DNA of 53,155 nt from JAJFFW01 sp038531315 (GTDB taxonomy: Bacteria > Pseudomonadota > Alphaproteobacteria > Caulobacterales > Parvularculaceae): assembly GCA_038531315.1 (NCBI GenBank), contig JBCBBT010000021.1:1-53155 (forward strand). The letters are read 5' to 3'. Below are positions 25,181 through 34,150 of the stretch, in pieces. Numbering within the stretch: position 1 is the first letter of the stretch; each line of letters begins with the position of its first letter. The notes under the pieces are model-generated. The model saw only the letters and a program-made list of their open reading frames with translations, was not told where the DNA came from and did not search any database. A program made the position numbers and the translations under genes.

Positions 25181-26074
25181 CTACTCGGCGGGCGCTGCAT
25201 ATTTCGGGCAATCCGACCGGCAGACGCCGTCATGGGACCATTCGGGCGGGCGCCAGAGATAGGCGAGGCGGTCCTGCCAGCGGTCGGCGATGCGCATCCT
25301 GTCCCAGAGTTGCGAGAAACCGGCAAATTGCGCCGTGAGCGGATTGTTATCAAAAACCGGGCGGACGAGCCCAACCACAGGCGTCTCGCGGTATGGCTCG
25401 AAGGTGCCGAACATCTTGTCCCAGATGATCAGCACCTGCGAGAAATTCTTATCGATGTAATGGGGCTGATTGGCGTGGTGAACCATATGATTGCGCGGCG
25501 TTACGAAGACATGCTCCATCCAGCCGAGATTGCCGACATAGCTTGCATGGTTCCAGATGCCATAGATGTTCTTCAACGCCATCACAGCGAAATAGACGAT
25601 TGGGGGAACGCCGGCGAAGGCGGCGGCAAGCGCGCCGACCGCCTGCAGCTTGCCGTCGAAGAAGAACCCGCGCGCTGCGGTCGTGTGGTTAAAGGCGTTC
25701 GAGGAATGGTGGATTGTGTGAAACGCCCAGAAGAGCCCGACGCGGTGGCCGAGGCGGTGCTCCCAGTAATAGGCGAGCTCATGGACAACAAAAGCAACAG
25801 GGATCGAGAGCCAAAGCGCGTCGAGGCTCATCACACGATAATCTGTATACACTACAAAATAGAGTGCGAGCGGTAATACCAGACCAACTACAAGTCCGAT
25901 GACGCTGTTCATCAGGTTGAGCCCGATGGAACACAACGCATCGGCGTTGTCATAGCCGCGACGGCCGGCGATGAGATAGAAAAGCCGCTCGCCGATCACC
26001 ATCGAAAAATAGGCGCCCGCCAGCCACCAGATGGCGCTGGGCCCGCCGAACGTTTCAATTATGGCTTCAACCAT
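25181..26074 (-). CDS. Membrane fatty acid hydroxylase / sterol desaturase family
   Basis: A 297-residue integral membrane di-iron protein. The histidine clusters are in order: HELAYYWEHRLGH, FHTIHHSS and MVHHANQPHY, as in the FA_hydroxylase superfamily. Several hydrophobic segments precede and separate them. The start at 26074 (MVEAIIETFGG) has GAGGA upstream. The substrate could be a fatty acid, sterol, hopanoid or carotenoid, and cannot be read from sequence. The C-terminal tail carries a CRSDC pair. It is the first gene past parB in the block that separates parB from holA. Confidence 0.88.
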   Translation of the reverse strand: MVEAIIETFGGPSAIWWLAGAYFSMVIGERLFYLIAGRRGYDNADALCSIGLNLMNSVIGLVVGLVLPLALYFVVYTDYRVMSLDALWLSIPVAFVVHELAYYWEHRLGHRVGLFWAFHTIHHSSNAFNHTTAARGFFFDGKLQAVGALAAAFAGVPPIVYFAVMALKNIYGIWNHASYVGNLGWMEHVFVTPRNHMVHHANQPHYIDKNFSQVLIIWDKMFGTFEPYRETPVVGLVRPVFDNNPLTAQFAGFSQLWDRMRIADRWQDRLAYLWRPPEWSHDGVCRSDCPKYAAPAE

Positions 26075-26342
26075 GACATCCTCGTCGTTTCGTGTTTCGG
26101 AGGATAAGACAGCGGCCGGACCGGTGACAACGCGGCGCATTGCTGCTTTCTGACGCTGGCGTCGTTTTCGCGGGCGGCGGCGCGGAAGTTTTCAATGTTG
26201 ACCGCCCGTTGAGCTTTATGATCGCGCCGTCATTCTGCGGCGTATAAACATAGTCCATTAAATGGAACGCGCCGCGCCCGTCTTTCGGCGCGATCTGCAA
26301 AGCCCACCTGCGCGGCCCTCCGCGCAAGAAACGGATCAGACC

Positions 26343-27149
26343 ATGAGCCAGCCCCTGTCAGCGCCGCCCCGCCGGAATTTGTTGCGCGAGGCGTTCGCCG
26401 GCCTTGATATGATCGACGCGCCGCTCGCTTTCGTCGAGCCGCGCTCAAAAGAAACGCGCAACGCCGCGGTTGTCGTCTTGCCGGGCTTTGGCGCCAATGA
26501 CCTCTCGACCGCGCCGCTGCGGGCTTATCTGGCGCGAGCCGGCTTTGAAACGCGCGGCTGGGGCCTTGGCTTTAATCTCGGCGGCCGCGGCCTTATCGAG
26601 AAACTCGACCAGCTTTCCGACAAATGGGACATCGATGCTTCCCGGGTTCACAATGGCGAAGGCGAGGTGCCGGCGCTGATCGACAAGGTCGCCGGCTGGT
26701 TGCGCGCTGGCGGCGCCGGCGCGGACAAAGAGATGGGGCGCGCCACAAAACTTCATCTCGTTGGCTGGAGTCTTGGCGGCTATATCGCGCGCGAGGTTGC
26801 GCGCGATCTTCCCGATCTTGTCGCCTCCGTGGTGACGATGGGCTCGCCGGTTCAGGGCGGGCCGAAATACACCGCGATTGCGCCTTATTTCCGCGCGCGG
26901 AACTTCGACCTCGACTGGATCGATGAGGAGACCCGCCGCCGCTTTGACCGGCCCATCACGCAGCCGGTGACCGCAATTTATTCAAAAGCCGACGGTATTG
27001 TCGGTTGGCGGGCCGCCGTCGATGAGTTAAGCCCGAATGTTGAGAATATCGAAGTCGGCACATCGCATTTCGGGATCGGCATCAACCGCAAGGTCTGGCG
27101 GATTGTCCGCGACGCATTGATCGCCGCCGATGACGCGCTTGCGCCTTAA
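26343..27149 (+). CDS. Alpha/beta hydrolase
   Basis: A 268-residue alpha/beta-hydrolase. The catalytic triad can be placed: Ser in VGWSLGGYIA, Asp in YSKADGIVGW, and His in GTSHFGIGIN. VVLPGFGANDLS is the oxyanion region. A lipase or esterase role is suggested by the GWSLGG elbow and the lid-like charged helix. The start at 26343 (MSQPLSAP) is preferred over an upstream ATG at 26262 that adds low-quality sequence. It overlaps the convergent TolC-like gene by 4 bases at the 3' end. Confidence 0.85.
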   Translation: MSQPLSAPPRRNLLREAFAGLDMIDAPLAFVEPRSKETRNAAVVVLPGFGANDLSTAPLRAYLARAGFETRGWGLGFNLGGRGLIEKLDQLSDKWDIDASRVHNGEGEVPALIDKVAGWLRAGGAGADKEMGRATKLHLVGWSLGGYIAREVARDLPDLVASVVTMGSPVQGGPKYTAIAPYFRARNFDLDWIDEETRRRFDRPITQPVTAIYSKADGIVGWRAAVDELSPNVENIEVGTSHFGIGINRKVWRIVRDALIAADDALAP

Positions 27150-28675
27150 CCGGATATTCCGAGCCCGGACAGATTGACTGTCGCCGCATTGTAATTCGCC
27201 TGCGCCTCAAGCAAGGTCAGCGCCGCCAGAACATAGCGGATGCGCGCATCGGCGGCGGTTTCCTCGCGGACATTCACAAGAAAGAAATCACTGGCGCCGC
27301 TGTTAAAGCGCTCGCGCTCCGCATTTTGCATTGCGGTTGTCTGTTCGACTTCAAGTTCGGCGAGCCGCGCGAGTTGTTTTGAGACATTAAGATCGATGAG
27401 GATATTGCGCACTTCTAGCTCGATCTGGTCCTCGGCTTGACGCTCGCGCTGGCGCGCAGCTTCTTCCGCCGCGCGCGCCGCCGTCAGACGCCCGCGCGCC
27501 TCGCGCCGCTGCAACGGCACCGAAAACCGCAAGCCCACAATCGTGTCGGTGGAGTCCCGGGAAATGCCGCCTTCCGCCACTTCGCCGAAATCGCGCGACA
27601 CCTCCGCATTGACGTCAAGCTGCGGGCGCAAGTCGTTTTTGCGCAGCGCGGTTTCGGCTTGCGCGCGTTCGATCGCGGTGCGCAAGATCGCAAGCTCCGG
27701 CCGACGCGCCAGCGCGCTTGAAATCGGCGCATCCGGCCCGCTCTCAGCGGCGTCAAGGATGGCGGCAAATCGCTCGGCGCTCGGCATCGGCGGCAACTGC
27801 GACGGGCTCGGAATAACCGGCTGGCCGTCTGCGCCGCGATAGTAAAAGGAAAGCGTGTTCGCCGCGGCCTGAAAATCGCGGCGCGCCTCGACGGTCAGGC
27901 GCTGGCGGCGGGTGATATTCTGCTGGTTTTCGGTCAGGAATATCGCCGCGCGGGCGCCGCGCCGGACCTGTTCTTCGAGACCCGACTGGCGATCTTCGGC
28001 GATCGACAGCAGCTCTTCATAGATCTTCAGCTGTTGACCGGCGGCGACCCAACGCCAATAGGCGATCAGCGCGCGCCGCTGGACGCCGATGCGCGTCAAC
28101 AAGACGTCAAAGTCAGCCTGGGCGAGGCCGAGCTGGGCGTCGATTTCATTAAACCGGCGTTTATCGATATTCCGGTTACGGAGCAGCGAGAATAGAGCGC
28201 CAATCTTGGCCTCGCCGCCGGTATTGGTGAAATTGATGTCTTCATAGATCGGAAATGTGCCGTCCGATACGCGGTATCCGCCATATACCGTCGCCCCGAG
28301 CGGGCGCAGATTGCGCCGAACCTCTGTGTTGACAATCCGCCCGGTCCAGAAACCGGTGACGCGGTCATAGCCGTCAGCGGAAAAGACAAGGTCAAACGCG
28401 CCTTCGGAGGCGAGAACGGCGCCTTCAGCGGCGCGCCGGTTGGCGAGGCTTTCAAGGATCGCCGGAAATTGCGCCGCCGAGGCGTCGAGCACCGTTTCAA
28501 GGCGCAGCGGGCCAGACGTCGCCGGCGTTCTACGCGCCTCATCGGCCTCGCCTGTCACCGCCACAACCGTGATACGCTCAGCGCCTGCAGCAGGCGTTTG
28601 CGCCGCCGCGCGGGGCGCCGGCCCCGGCGCTGCCAAGACTGCGGCGGCGAGGCAAAGAAGGACCGGTTTGCGCAT
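27146..28675 (-). CDS. TolC-family outer membrane efflux protein
   Basis: A 509-residue outer-membrane channel protein. It has a signal peptide (VLLCLAAAVLAAPGPAPRAAAQ) and two long coiled-coil helical repeats, the second with RPELAILRTAIERAQAETAL and AARAAEEAARQRERQAEDQ. The C-terminal repeat ends in ALTLLEAQANYNAATVNLSG, typical of TolC-like factors. It is the third gene of a leftward cluster ABC-HlyD-TolC with almost no spacing (1 base to the adaptor gene), so the three should form one tripartite exporter. Confidence 0.9.
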   Translation of the reverse strand: MRKPVLLCLAAAVLAAPGPAPRAAAQTPAAGAERITVVAVTGEADEARRTPATSGPLRLETVLDASAAQFPAILESLANRRAAEGAVLASEGAFDLVFSADGYDRVTGFWTGRIVNTEVRRNLRPLGATVYGGYRVSDGTFPIYEDINFTNTGGEAKIGALFSLLRNRNIDKRRFNEIDAQLGLAQADFDVLLTRIGVQRRALIAYWRWVAAGQQLKIYEELLSIAEDRQSGLEEQVRRGARAAIFLTENQQNITRRQRLTVEARRDFQAAANTLSFYYRGADGQPVIPSPSQLPPMPSAERFAAILDAAESGPDAPISSALARRPELAILRTAIERAQAETALRKNDLRPQLDVNAEVSRDFGEVAEGGISRDSTDTIVGLRFSVPLQRREARGRLTAARAAEEAARQRERQAEDQIELEVRNILIDLNVSKQLARLAELEVEQTTAMQNAERERFNSGASDFFLVNVREETAADARIRYVLAALTLLEAQANYNAATVNLSGLGISG

Positions 28676-28676
28676 G

Positions 28677-29714
28677 TTACGGAGCGCCGCCGCTTTGCGG
28701 ACTGACCGCGCCGGTGAATTCGGGGGGGAAATTGTTGAGTTGGCGCCACAATTCGTAGCCGACCGACACCCGCTCCAGCAAAATCCATCCTCTGACGGAT
28801 GCGCCGAGACGGATGAAATTTTGATCCGGCCACGGATGAGGGTCAGCCTTGTCTTCGACGATCAGGACGCGGAAGCGTCCTTGTGCGCTTGCGGATGGAT
28901 CAATAATCGCGACTTCGCCGCCAAACGTGCCGACCGCCACAGAAGGCCAGCCGCTGAACTGAACCGCCGGCCAACCTTCAAATTGCAAGCGGACTTTGGC
29001 CCCAGGCTGCACCAGCGCCACATCGCGCCCGTCGATGAAGATCTCCACAGCGCGCTCGATATTGACCGGCACAAAGGTCGCGAGAACATCGCCGGCGCTG
29101 ACAAAGGTCGCCGCATCGCCGGCGTTGACCCGCAAGATGACGCCGTCGCGGGGCGCGCGCACGGTCTGCGCCGACTGGCGGGAAAGATTGACGTCGATGC
29201 GGTTTAACTCTGCGGCGGCCTCGGCGGTGCGGGCGCGCAAATCTTCGATCCGGATTTGCGCCTGTTCAACCTCACGCCGTGCGGCGAGGCCTTTTTCAAA
29301 GAGATCGCTGGTCCGCTCAAGGTCGATGCCGGCGGTGCGCTGGGCCGCGCGGGCGGCGTCGAGCTTGGCGATGACCTGATCGCGTTCGGCTTCGAGGCGC
29401 TGGAGGAGTTGCGGGTCGTTGTCGACAATGCGCGCGATCGGATCGCCCTGTTTAACCCTGCTGCCGTCGCGGACATACCATTCCTCGATGCGCCCGGGCA
29501 CAAGAGCGTTGATCTCCTGCTGGCGGTCGATCGGGTTCAGCGCGGTGACGGCGCCTGCGCCGGCGGTCGTCTGGACCCACGGCGTCAGGATCAAAAACGC
29601 GATCGCCGCCGCCGCGCCGCCGAACAACAGCCAACCGACAACGCGGATGAGGCGCGGCGTTCTGATGGAGGCCAGCGTTGAAAAGTGCTGGATGTGTTGC
29701 TCGCGAAAAGGCAT
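28677..29714 (-). CDS. HlyD-family periplasmic adaptor (membrane fusion protein)
   Basis: A 345-residue adaptor with one transmembrane helix near the N-terminus (VVGWLLFGGAAAAIAFLIL). A split biotinyl-lipoyl domain follows (INALVPGRIEEWYVRDGSRVKQGDPIARI and TVRAPRDGVILRVNAGDAATFVSAG), with a coiled-coil hairpin between the halves and a beta-barrel after. The C-terminus GYELWRQLNNFPPEF occurs in HlyD proteins of toxin-exporter type. It lies between the ABC gene (4-base gap) and the TolC gene (1-base gap). Confidence 0.9.
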   Translation of the reverse strand: MPFREQHIQHFSTLASIRTPRLIRVVGWLLFGGAAAAIAFLILTPWVQTTAGAGAVTALNPIDRQQEINALVPGRIEEWYVRDGSRVKQGDPIARIVDNDPQLLQRLEAERDQVIAKLDAARAAQRTAGIDLERTSDLFEKGLAARREVEQAQIRIEDLRARTAEAAAELNRIDVNLSRQSAQTVRAPRDGVILRVNAGDAATFVSAGDVLATFVPVNIERAVEIFIDGRDVALVQPGAKVRLQFEGWPAVQFSGWPSVAVGTFGGEVAIIDPSASAQGRFRVLIVEDKADPHPWPDQNFIRLGASVRGWILLERVSVGYELWRQLNNFPPEFTGAVSPQSGGAP

Positions 29715-29718
29715 CGGC

Positions 29719-31449
29719 TCAGGCCTTGCGTAATTGCGTCACCGCCGCCGGTTCGCGGTAGGCGAGGGAGGCGAATTCCGCATAGGAATGAACGATGTGT
29801 TGTTCTTCCATGCCGAGATATAAAAATGTCTCAAACCCGATATCGCGCCGGCGGTTCGAAAAATAGATTGTCGTCACGCCAAGATCTTTTTTGAGCGTGT
29901 CGATTGCGCCTTTCAGGCAGGTCTCCGCCACGAGATCAAAAAGCTGGGTCAGCACCAGCAGCCGCGGATGCGCAAGCAGGGCGCCCGCCAGCTTCAGCTG
30001 CATTGTCTCGCTGATCGACAGCGGCCAGCCGGTTGTCGCGAGGTGCGTGTCGAGCCCGTCCTCAAGGCCGGCGATCACGGGTTCAAGCCCCACGGCTTTA
30101 ATCGCATGCAGGATTTCCTGTGGGTTCGGATCTCTGGCGCTGAGGGTAAGATAATCGCGCATCGTCATTTCGATGATCGTTGGGCGATCAAGCACAATGA
30201 TATCCTGACGCAGCGCATGGGTGTCGGTGTCGCGCACATCGCCGCCGCCAAAGGCGAGAAAGCCGCTTTCCGGCTCCAGGTGACGCTTGATCAGATTGGT
30301 CATCAAGCGCTGCAGGCCGTGATTTTCAGCGGTCGCCATCACTGTTTCGCCGCTTTCAATGTTGAAGTTGAGAACCGCTTCCGCGCCGCGCGCGTCGCCG
30401 CGCACATTGGCGAAGGCGAGGCTTGCATCGGCGGTCTGCGGGCGGAATGCGCCCGACGGCTCTTCTTGTTCAACGCTGTAAAAGAGCGACAATTCTTCAA
30501 TCGAGGCGCACAGGTCGTAGAAATAGCCAAGATACCAGCCGAGTTGCGACACGCCGAAAAACGCTGCTGACAAAACCAGCTCGGCGGCGACCAGCTGACC
30601 GAGACTCAGCTCGCCCTGGATCACAAGCCAGCCGCCCATTCCGAGAAGGATCGCGCTGGCGGCGGCGTAGATCACGAAAAAGCTCACCGTTTGCGCAAAG
30701 TGCCGGCGGAAGTGTTTGCGGTGGGCCGTCACATAGTCCGCCGTCGCCGCATCGGTGCGCTTCAAGGCGTGGGCGATGTGGCGCTCTGATTTGAAAAAAC
30801 CGTTCGAGGCCGCAAGGCCTTCAAGCCAGGCGGCGGTGTTGTGCTTGCGGTGGGAAAGCTCGACAGCGCTGCGGATGGCGCTGCGGCCCCAGATCAGCCA
30901 GACCAGCCAGATCAGGATGATGAATACCGTGTTAAAGGCGAGAAACAGCGGGTGATAGAACGAGACCAGCGCAAATCCGACGCCGGCCTGCAGCAGCAAC
31001 GTAAAGCCGCCGATCAGCATGACGGGGATGTTTTTCTGGACCGTCAGGATATCAAAATACCGATTAAAGAGGGCGCCCCGGCCTTCATCGGAAAAGAAGG
31101 GATTTTGCGCGTATACGGAGCGTAATGTGATTTCGGAAACCAGGCGCGCGTAAAACCGGCGTCCGAATATCTCCATCAGGTGGACCCGCAGCGCATTCAG
31201 AAGACCCGATATCAACAAGAGGCCAAACAACGTCGCCGACAGGACGATCAGCGGCGTGGCGAGCGCCGTGTTCGCGACCGTATTGATGAGCATTTGCACG
31301 GATATCGGCGTGGCGAGGGACAACAGACTGATCCCGATGCCGTAGACCGTCGCCAGAATGTAGAAGTCTTTTTCTGGCCCCAGAATCTTGAAGCAGAAAT
31401 GCAGCAACTGTGCGATGGTGATCGGCGCAGGCGGCGTCTGGGGTTTCAT
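29719..31449 (-). CDS. ABC exporter-like protein with degenerate (pseudo-)ATPase domain
   Basis: About 576 residues: an exporter-type six-helix membrane domain (residues 15-320), then a region that aligns along its length with an ABC nucleotide-binding domain but lacks every catalytic motif. At the Walker A position (about 371-382) it reads MATAENHGLQRL, with no GxxGxGK[ST]. The Q-loop is LDRPT. The signature LSGGQ is LSISE (about 477-481), Walker B LDE is LTQ (about 500-502), and the switch His is Asn (about 532). The frame is intact and the surrounding strands are conserved, so this is not simple decay. It may pair with an active half-transporter elsewhere or work without ATP hydrolysis. 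The start at 31449 (ATG) is preferred to a TTG at 31470. Confidence 0.85.
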   Translation of the reverse strand: MKPQTPPAPITIAQLLHFCFKILGPEKDFYILATVYGIGISLLSLATPISVQMLINTVANTALATPLIVLSATLFGLLLISGLLNALRVHLMEIFGRRFYARLVSEITLRSVYAQNPFFSDEGRGALFNRYFDILTVQKNIPVMLIGGFTLLLQAGVGFALVSFYHPLFLAFNTVFIILIWLVWLIWGRSAIRSAVELSHRKHNTAAWLEGLAASNGFFKSERHIAHALKRTDAATADYVTAHRKHFRRHFAQTVSFFVIYAAASAILLGMGGWLVIQGELSLGQLVAAELVLSAAFFGVSQLGWYLGYFYDLCASIEELSLFYSVEQEEPSGAFRPQTADASLAFANVRGDARGAEAVLNFNIESGETVMATAENHGLQRLMTNLIKRHLEPESGFLAFGGGDVRDTDTHALRQDIIVLDRPTIIEMTMRDYLTLSARDPNPQEILHAIKAVGLEPVIAGLEDGLDTHLATTGWPLSISETMQLKLAGALLAHPRLLVLTQLFDLVAETCLKGAIDTLKKDLGVTTIYFSNRRRDIGFETFLYLGMEEQHIVHSYAEFASLAYREPAAVTQLRKA

Positions 31450-31584
31450 AAGTTTTAAAAACGCGCCCAATTTTCATTGAGCGCGCATGCTCCGTTTTAG
31501 CGTCCCATACGAAATAGGGCGGCGATGGGACCTGACAAGATTGCGCGCGGCGATTTTAGATCCGGAATGATTGAAAAAATGTAC

Positions 31585-31622
31585 GCAAATCCCCGCTTTC
31601 GGGATCAAAGCGGGCGATTTGC
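31585..31622 (-). terminator. Terminator after holA
   Basis: CCCGCTTT (31592-31599) and AAAGCGGG (31607-31614) form a perfect 8-base stem around a 7-base loop, extended by GCAAAT and ATTTGC (31585-31590, 31617-31622). On the minus strand a run of six T follows a few bases later. It fits the end of the lptE-holA transcript. Confidence 0.6.
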
Positions 31623-31632
31623 GGGTCTGGCG

Positions 31633-32694
31633 TCAGCGGCGGCCCATATGCGCCAGACGCAGGGCCGTCCGCTCAACGATTTCGCGCGCCGGCGCACCGG
31701 TGGATTTGGCGTCGAGTTCAGCGCTGATCAGCATCTCAAGGGCCGTGTCGAGCCGTTTCAGGGGCCATGCGCGCAGGCGCGCCTCGAAAGCGCGCTGTTC
31801 CTTGAAAAAAACCGGCGGTCGCAGCTTCTTGATCGCGGCGGCGGGGGGCTCGCCGGCGGCGACGAATGATTGCGCCGTGTGAAGTCGCGAGAAGGCCCGT
31901 TGCAGGGCGCGCAAAAGGCCGATCGGGCTGGCCCCGCTCATGGCGGCGCGGTGGAGAACGAGCGACAGCGCGGCCGGGGCGCCGTCTGCGGTCGCCGCCG
32001 CCGCGTCGTCAAGAACATCGCCGATCGCGTCGACCAGGACAGTGCGCACGTCGTCTTCGCTGATCCGGGCGCTATCGTCCGGGCGTCTGGTTTTTGAAGG
32101 GCCTTTAAAGAGCATCAGTTTTTCAAGCTCGGCCCGCGTCAGGCCGCGATCGTCGCCCAGCAACGAGACCGCGAGATCAAGGGCGTCCGTCTCAAATGAG
32201 AGGCCTTGTTCCTGCGCCATTGCGCCCGCAAGCGCGCGGACATCGCCCGGCCCATCGGCGTAACAAGGAAGAGCCGCCGCGTGCTTGGCTTTTTCGAACG
32301 CTTTGCGCACGCCGGAACGCGGACTGAGATCGCCCGCTTCAATGATGATCAGCGCATTCGGTTTAAGCGCGCCGGCGTCAAGACCGTCGATCAGCGCGGC
32401 GACGGCCTTGGCGGCGGCCTCGCCGGTCGTCCTGACACGGATGGCCCGCGTTCCGCCCATGAAAGAGAGCGCGCCGGCTTCATCGGCAAGGCGCGCCGGG
32501 TCGCCCTTCAGGTCGGCGTCTGTCAGCTCAAGGTAATTGAACGGGTCTGAAAAATCGGCGACGACGGATTTTGCGAGGGCCCCGCCGCGTTCCCTGACGA
32601 GGCCGAGGTCCGGTCCATAGATCAGGACCGCCGCGACGGCGGGGTCCGGCTTTGCCAGGAACGCGTTAATCGCCTTGCCTTTGAGGGCGACCAC
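31633..32694 (-). CDS. holA: DNA polymerase III delta subunit
   Basis: A 353-residue clamp-loader subunit. The N-terminal segment AVLIYGPDLGLVRERGGALAKSV is the family's degenerate nucleotide-binding region. It continues with SFMGGTRAIRVRTTGEAAAKAV and has the C-terminal helical domain (LIGLLRALQRAFSRLHTAQSF). The start is GTG with a strong GAGGAGG upstream. In many Alphaproteobacteria holA follows parB directly; here a 6.5 kb block intervenes. It follows lptE by 18 bases. Confidence 0.93.
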   Translation of the reverse strand: MVALKGKAINAFLAKPDPAVAAVLIYGPDLGLVRERGGALAKSVVADFSDPFNYLELTDADLKGDPARLADEAGALSFMGGTRAIRVRTTGEAAAKAVAALIDGLDAGALKPNALIIIEAGDLSPRSGVRKAFEKAKHAAALPCYADGPGDVRALAGAMAQEQGLSFETDALDLAVSLLGDDRGLTRAELEKLMLFKGPSKTRRPDDSARISEDDVRTVLVDAIGDVLDDAAAATADGAPAALSLVLHRAAMSGASPIGLLRALQRAFSRLHTAQSFVAAGEPPAAAIKKLRPPVFFKEQRAFEARLRAWPLKRLDTALEMLISAELDAKSTGAPAREIVERTALRLAHMGRR

Positions 32695-32712
32695 AAAAGA
32701 CCTCCTCAGCGA

Positions 32713-33279
32713 TTAGCGGCTGAACTCATCGCGCAATTCAATCGACCGGTCGCCGGGTTCCGGCGCGTCGCGCGCCTCGTCCGCTTCGGCGCTCAGCGTC
32801 AGGAGAATATCGCGCTCAATCGATTCGATCAGCGCGCGCGCCGCCTTTTCGCGCGCCGCTTGTTCGGCGAACAGCGTCGAATATTGAGAATCAACGACAT
32901 TGAATGATGCGGTCGCCTCGGCGCCGCCGCGAAATACCTTGCCGTCCGACCGCCGCGTCAAGGCATAATCGCCCCGCAAAATGTAATTGAACCGCGTTAC
33001 GGAGGCGTCGATCTGAACCGCCAGACGCTGGGCGAATTCCTCCGCCTCAAGGGTCAGATCATATTCTGCATTGCCGGCGCCGGCGCCGACGAGCCTGCGT
33101 TCGGTGAAGGCGTCGGAAATCAGCGGCGCAATCGATTCAGGGCCTTGAACGCCGGCGAGCGCGACTTCCTGAAACCCGCCGACTTCCTGACCTTCGGGCG
33201 TTGCGTAAAGCGGCTGGAACCCGCAACCCGACAAAAGCGGCGCTGCCACTGAGAGCAAAAAATAAATAAGTATACGCAT
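32713..33279 (-). CDS. lptE: LPS assembly lipoprotein LptE
   Basis: A 188-residue outer-membrane lipoprotein with the lipobox LLSGC (Cys19) directly followed by the LptE start GFQPLY. It plugs the LptD barrel for lipopolysaccharide insertion. The body shows the family's pattern of beta-strand-rich segments (AEYDLTLEAEEFAQRLAVQ, YILRGDYAL). The ATG at 33279 overlaps the upstream stop in TGATG, so it is translationally coupled to the unknown membrane protein. A TTG one codon upstream is less likely. Confidence 0.9.
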   Translation of the reverse strand: MRILIYFLLSVAAPLLSGCGFQPLYATPEGQEVGGFQEVALAGVQGPESIAPLISDAFTERRLVGAGAGNAEYDLTLEAEEFAQRLAVQIDASVTRFNYILRGDYALTRRSDGKVFRGGAEATASFNVVDSQYSTLFAEQAAREKAARALIESIERDILLTLSAEADEARDAPEPGDRSIELRDEFSR

Positions 33280-34112
33280 CAACTCTTTCCAATTTCCGCG
33301 ACAAAGGCCGCTCTGGCGCGCACGCCCGTCACGCCTTCCGCGGCCAGCAATTCACTCAGGAACGCCACCGCCGCATCACAATAGCGTATATCGGTCCGGT
33401 CTGTCGCGGCCAGCACCGCAAGACTGTCCTCGCCGGCCCCTGAATCAAGGAGGGCGGCGCGCACGCCCGCCCAGTCATCGGCGACGGTGCGCTCACGGAT
33501 AAGGCCGGCCGCGCGCCCCTCGCTGATCGCCGTCAAAAGCGCCGCCCCGGCACGGTCGAGGTGGCCCGTATAAGGCTGGATCGTGATTTCTGAAAACGCG
33601 CCCGGGCCGGCGATCGCCATGGCGTTGCAGGCGCGTCGGTCCTCGCGCTGGCGCACCGCGGTCAACAGCGCGATGTAGTGCTCAATCGCAGTCTTCAGCG
33701 CGCTGTCGGGGGCGAACAGCAAAAAACTCGCATTGCGCCGCCGTAATTCGCGGATCATTTCAGCCGCCTCCTCGCGGGCCGCCGCTTCCGAGGCCGCCGC
33801 CGCCGCGATCCGGCGATAGCGGCGCTCAAGGCCGGGAAACTCGTCGGCGAATTGCGCCTGGAGGACGCCAAGCGTCTCGGGCAACGTTGTTCCGAGATTT
33901 TCCGCAAATCGGCTACGCTCTTCCGGCGGCGCCGGCGCCGGGGCCACCGCGACGATCAGCGCCGTCGCGACGACCGGCGCAGCGACGGCCAGGACCGCAA
34001 ACAGCGCGCCTTTCAGGCGGCCGCCCGTGTCATGATTGATCTCGCCGTCGCGCGCCAGGGCCCGCCTCGCGCGTTTGATGCGATAATATTCATCCGTACC
34101 CGGCGCAGCCAC
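33279..34112 (-). CDS. Unknown single-pass membrane protein between leuS and lptE
   Basis: A 277-residue protein with a charged N-terminal cytoplasmic part, one transmembrane segment (LKGALFAVLAVAAPVVATALIVAV, about residues 33-56) and a helical, Ala/Glu-rich exoplasmic domain of about 210 residues. Two Cys (in RRACNAM and RYCDAAV) could form a disulfide. I do not recognise a family. Its stop overlaps the lptE start, which ties it to envelope biogenesis by context only. The start is GTG, with GGAG upstream. Confidence 0.7.
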   Translation of the reverse strand: MAAPGTDEYYRIKRARRALARDGEINHDTGGRLKGALFAVLAVAAPVVATALIVAVAPAPAPPEERSRFAENLGTTLPETLGVLQAQFADEFPGLERRYRRIAAAAASEAAAREEAAEMIRELRRRNASFLLFAPDSALKTAIEHYIALLTAVRQREDRRACNAMAIAGPGAFSEITIQPYTGHLDRAGAALLTAISEGRAAGLIRERTVADDWAGVRAALLDSGAGEDSLAVLAATDRTDIRYCDAAVAFLSELLAAEGVTGVRARAAFVAEIGKS

Positions 34113-34150
34113 GCCCCGCTCCGTTTTCCCTCTCGCCGCTCTCGTTTTCG

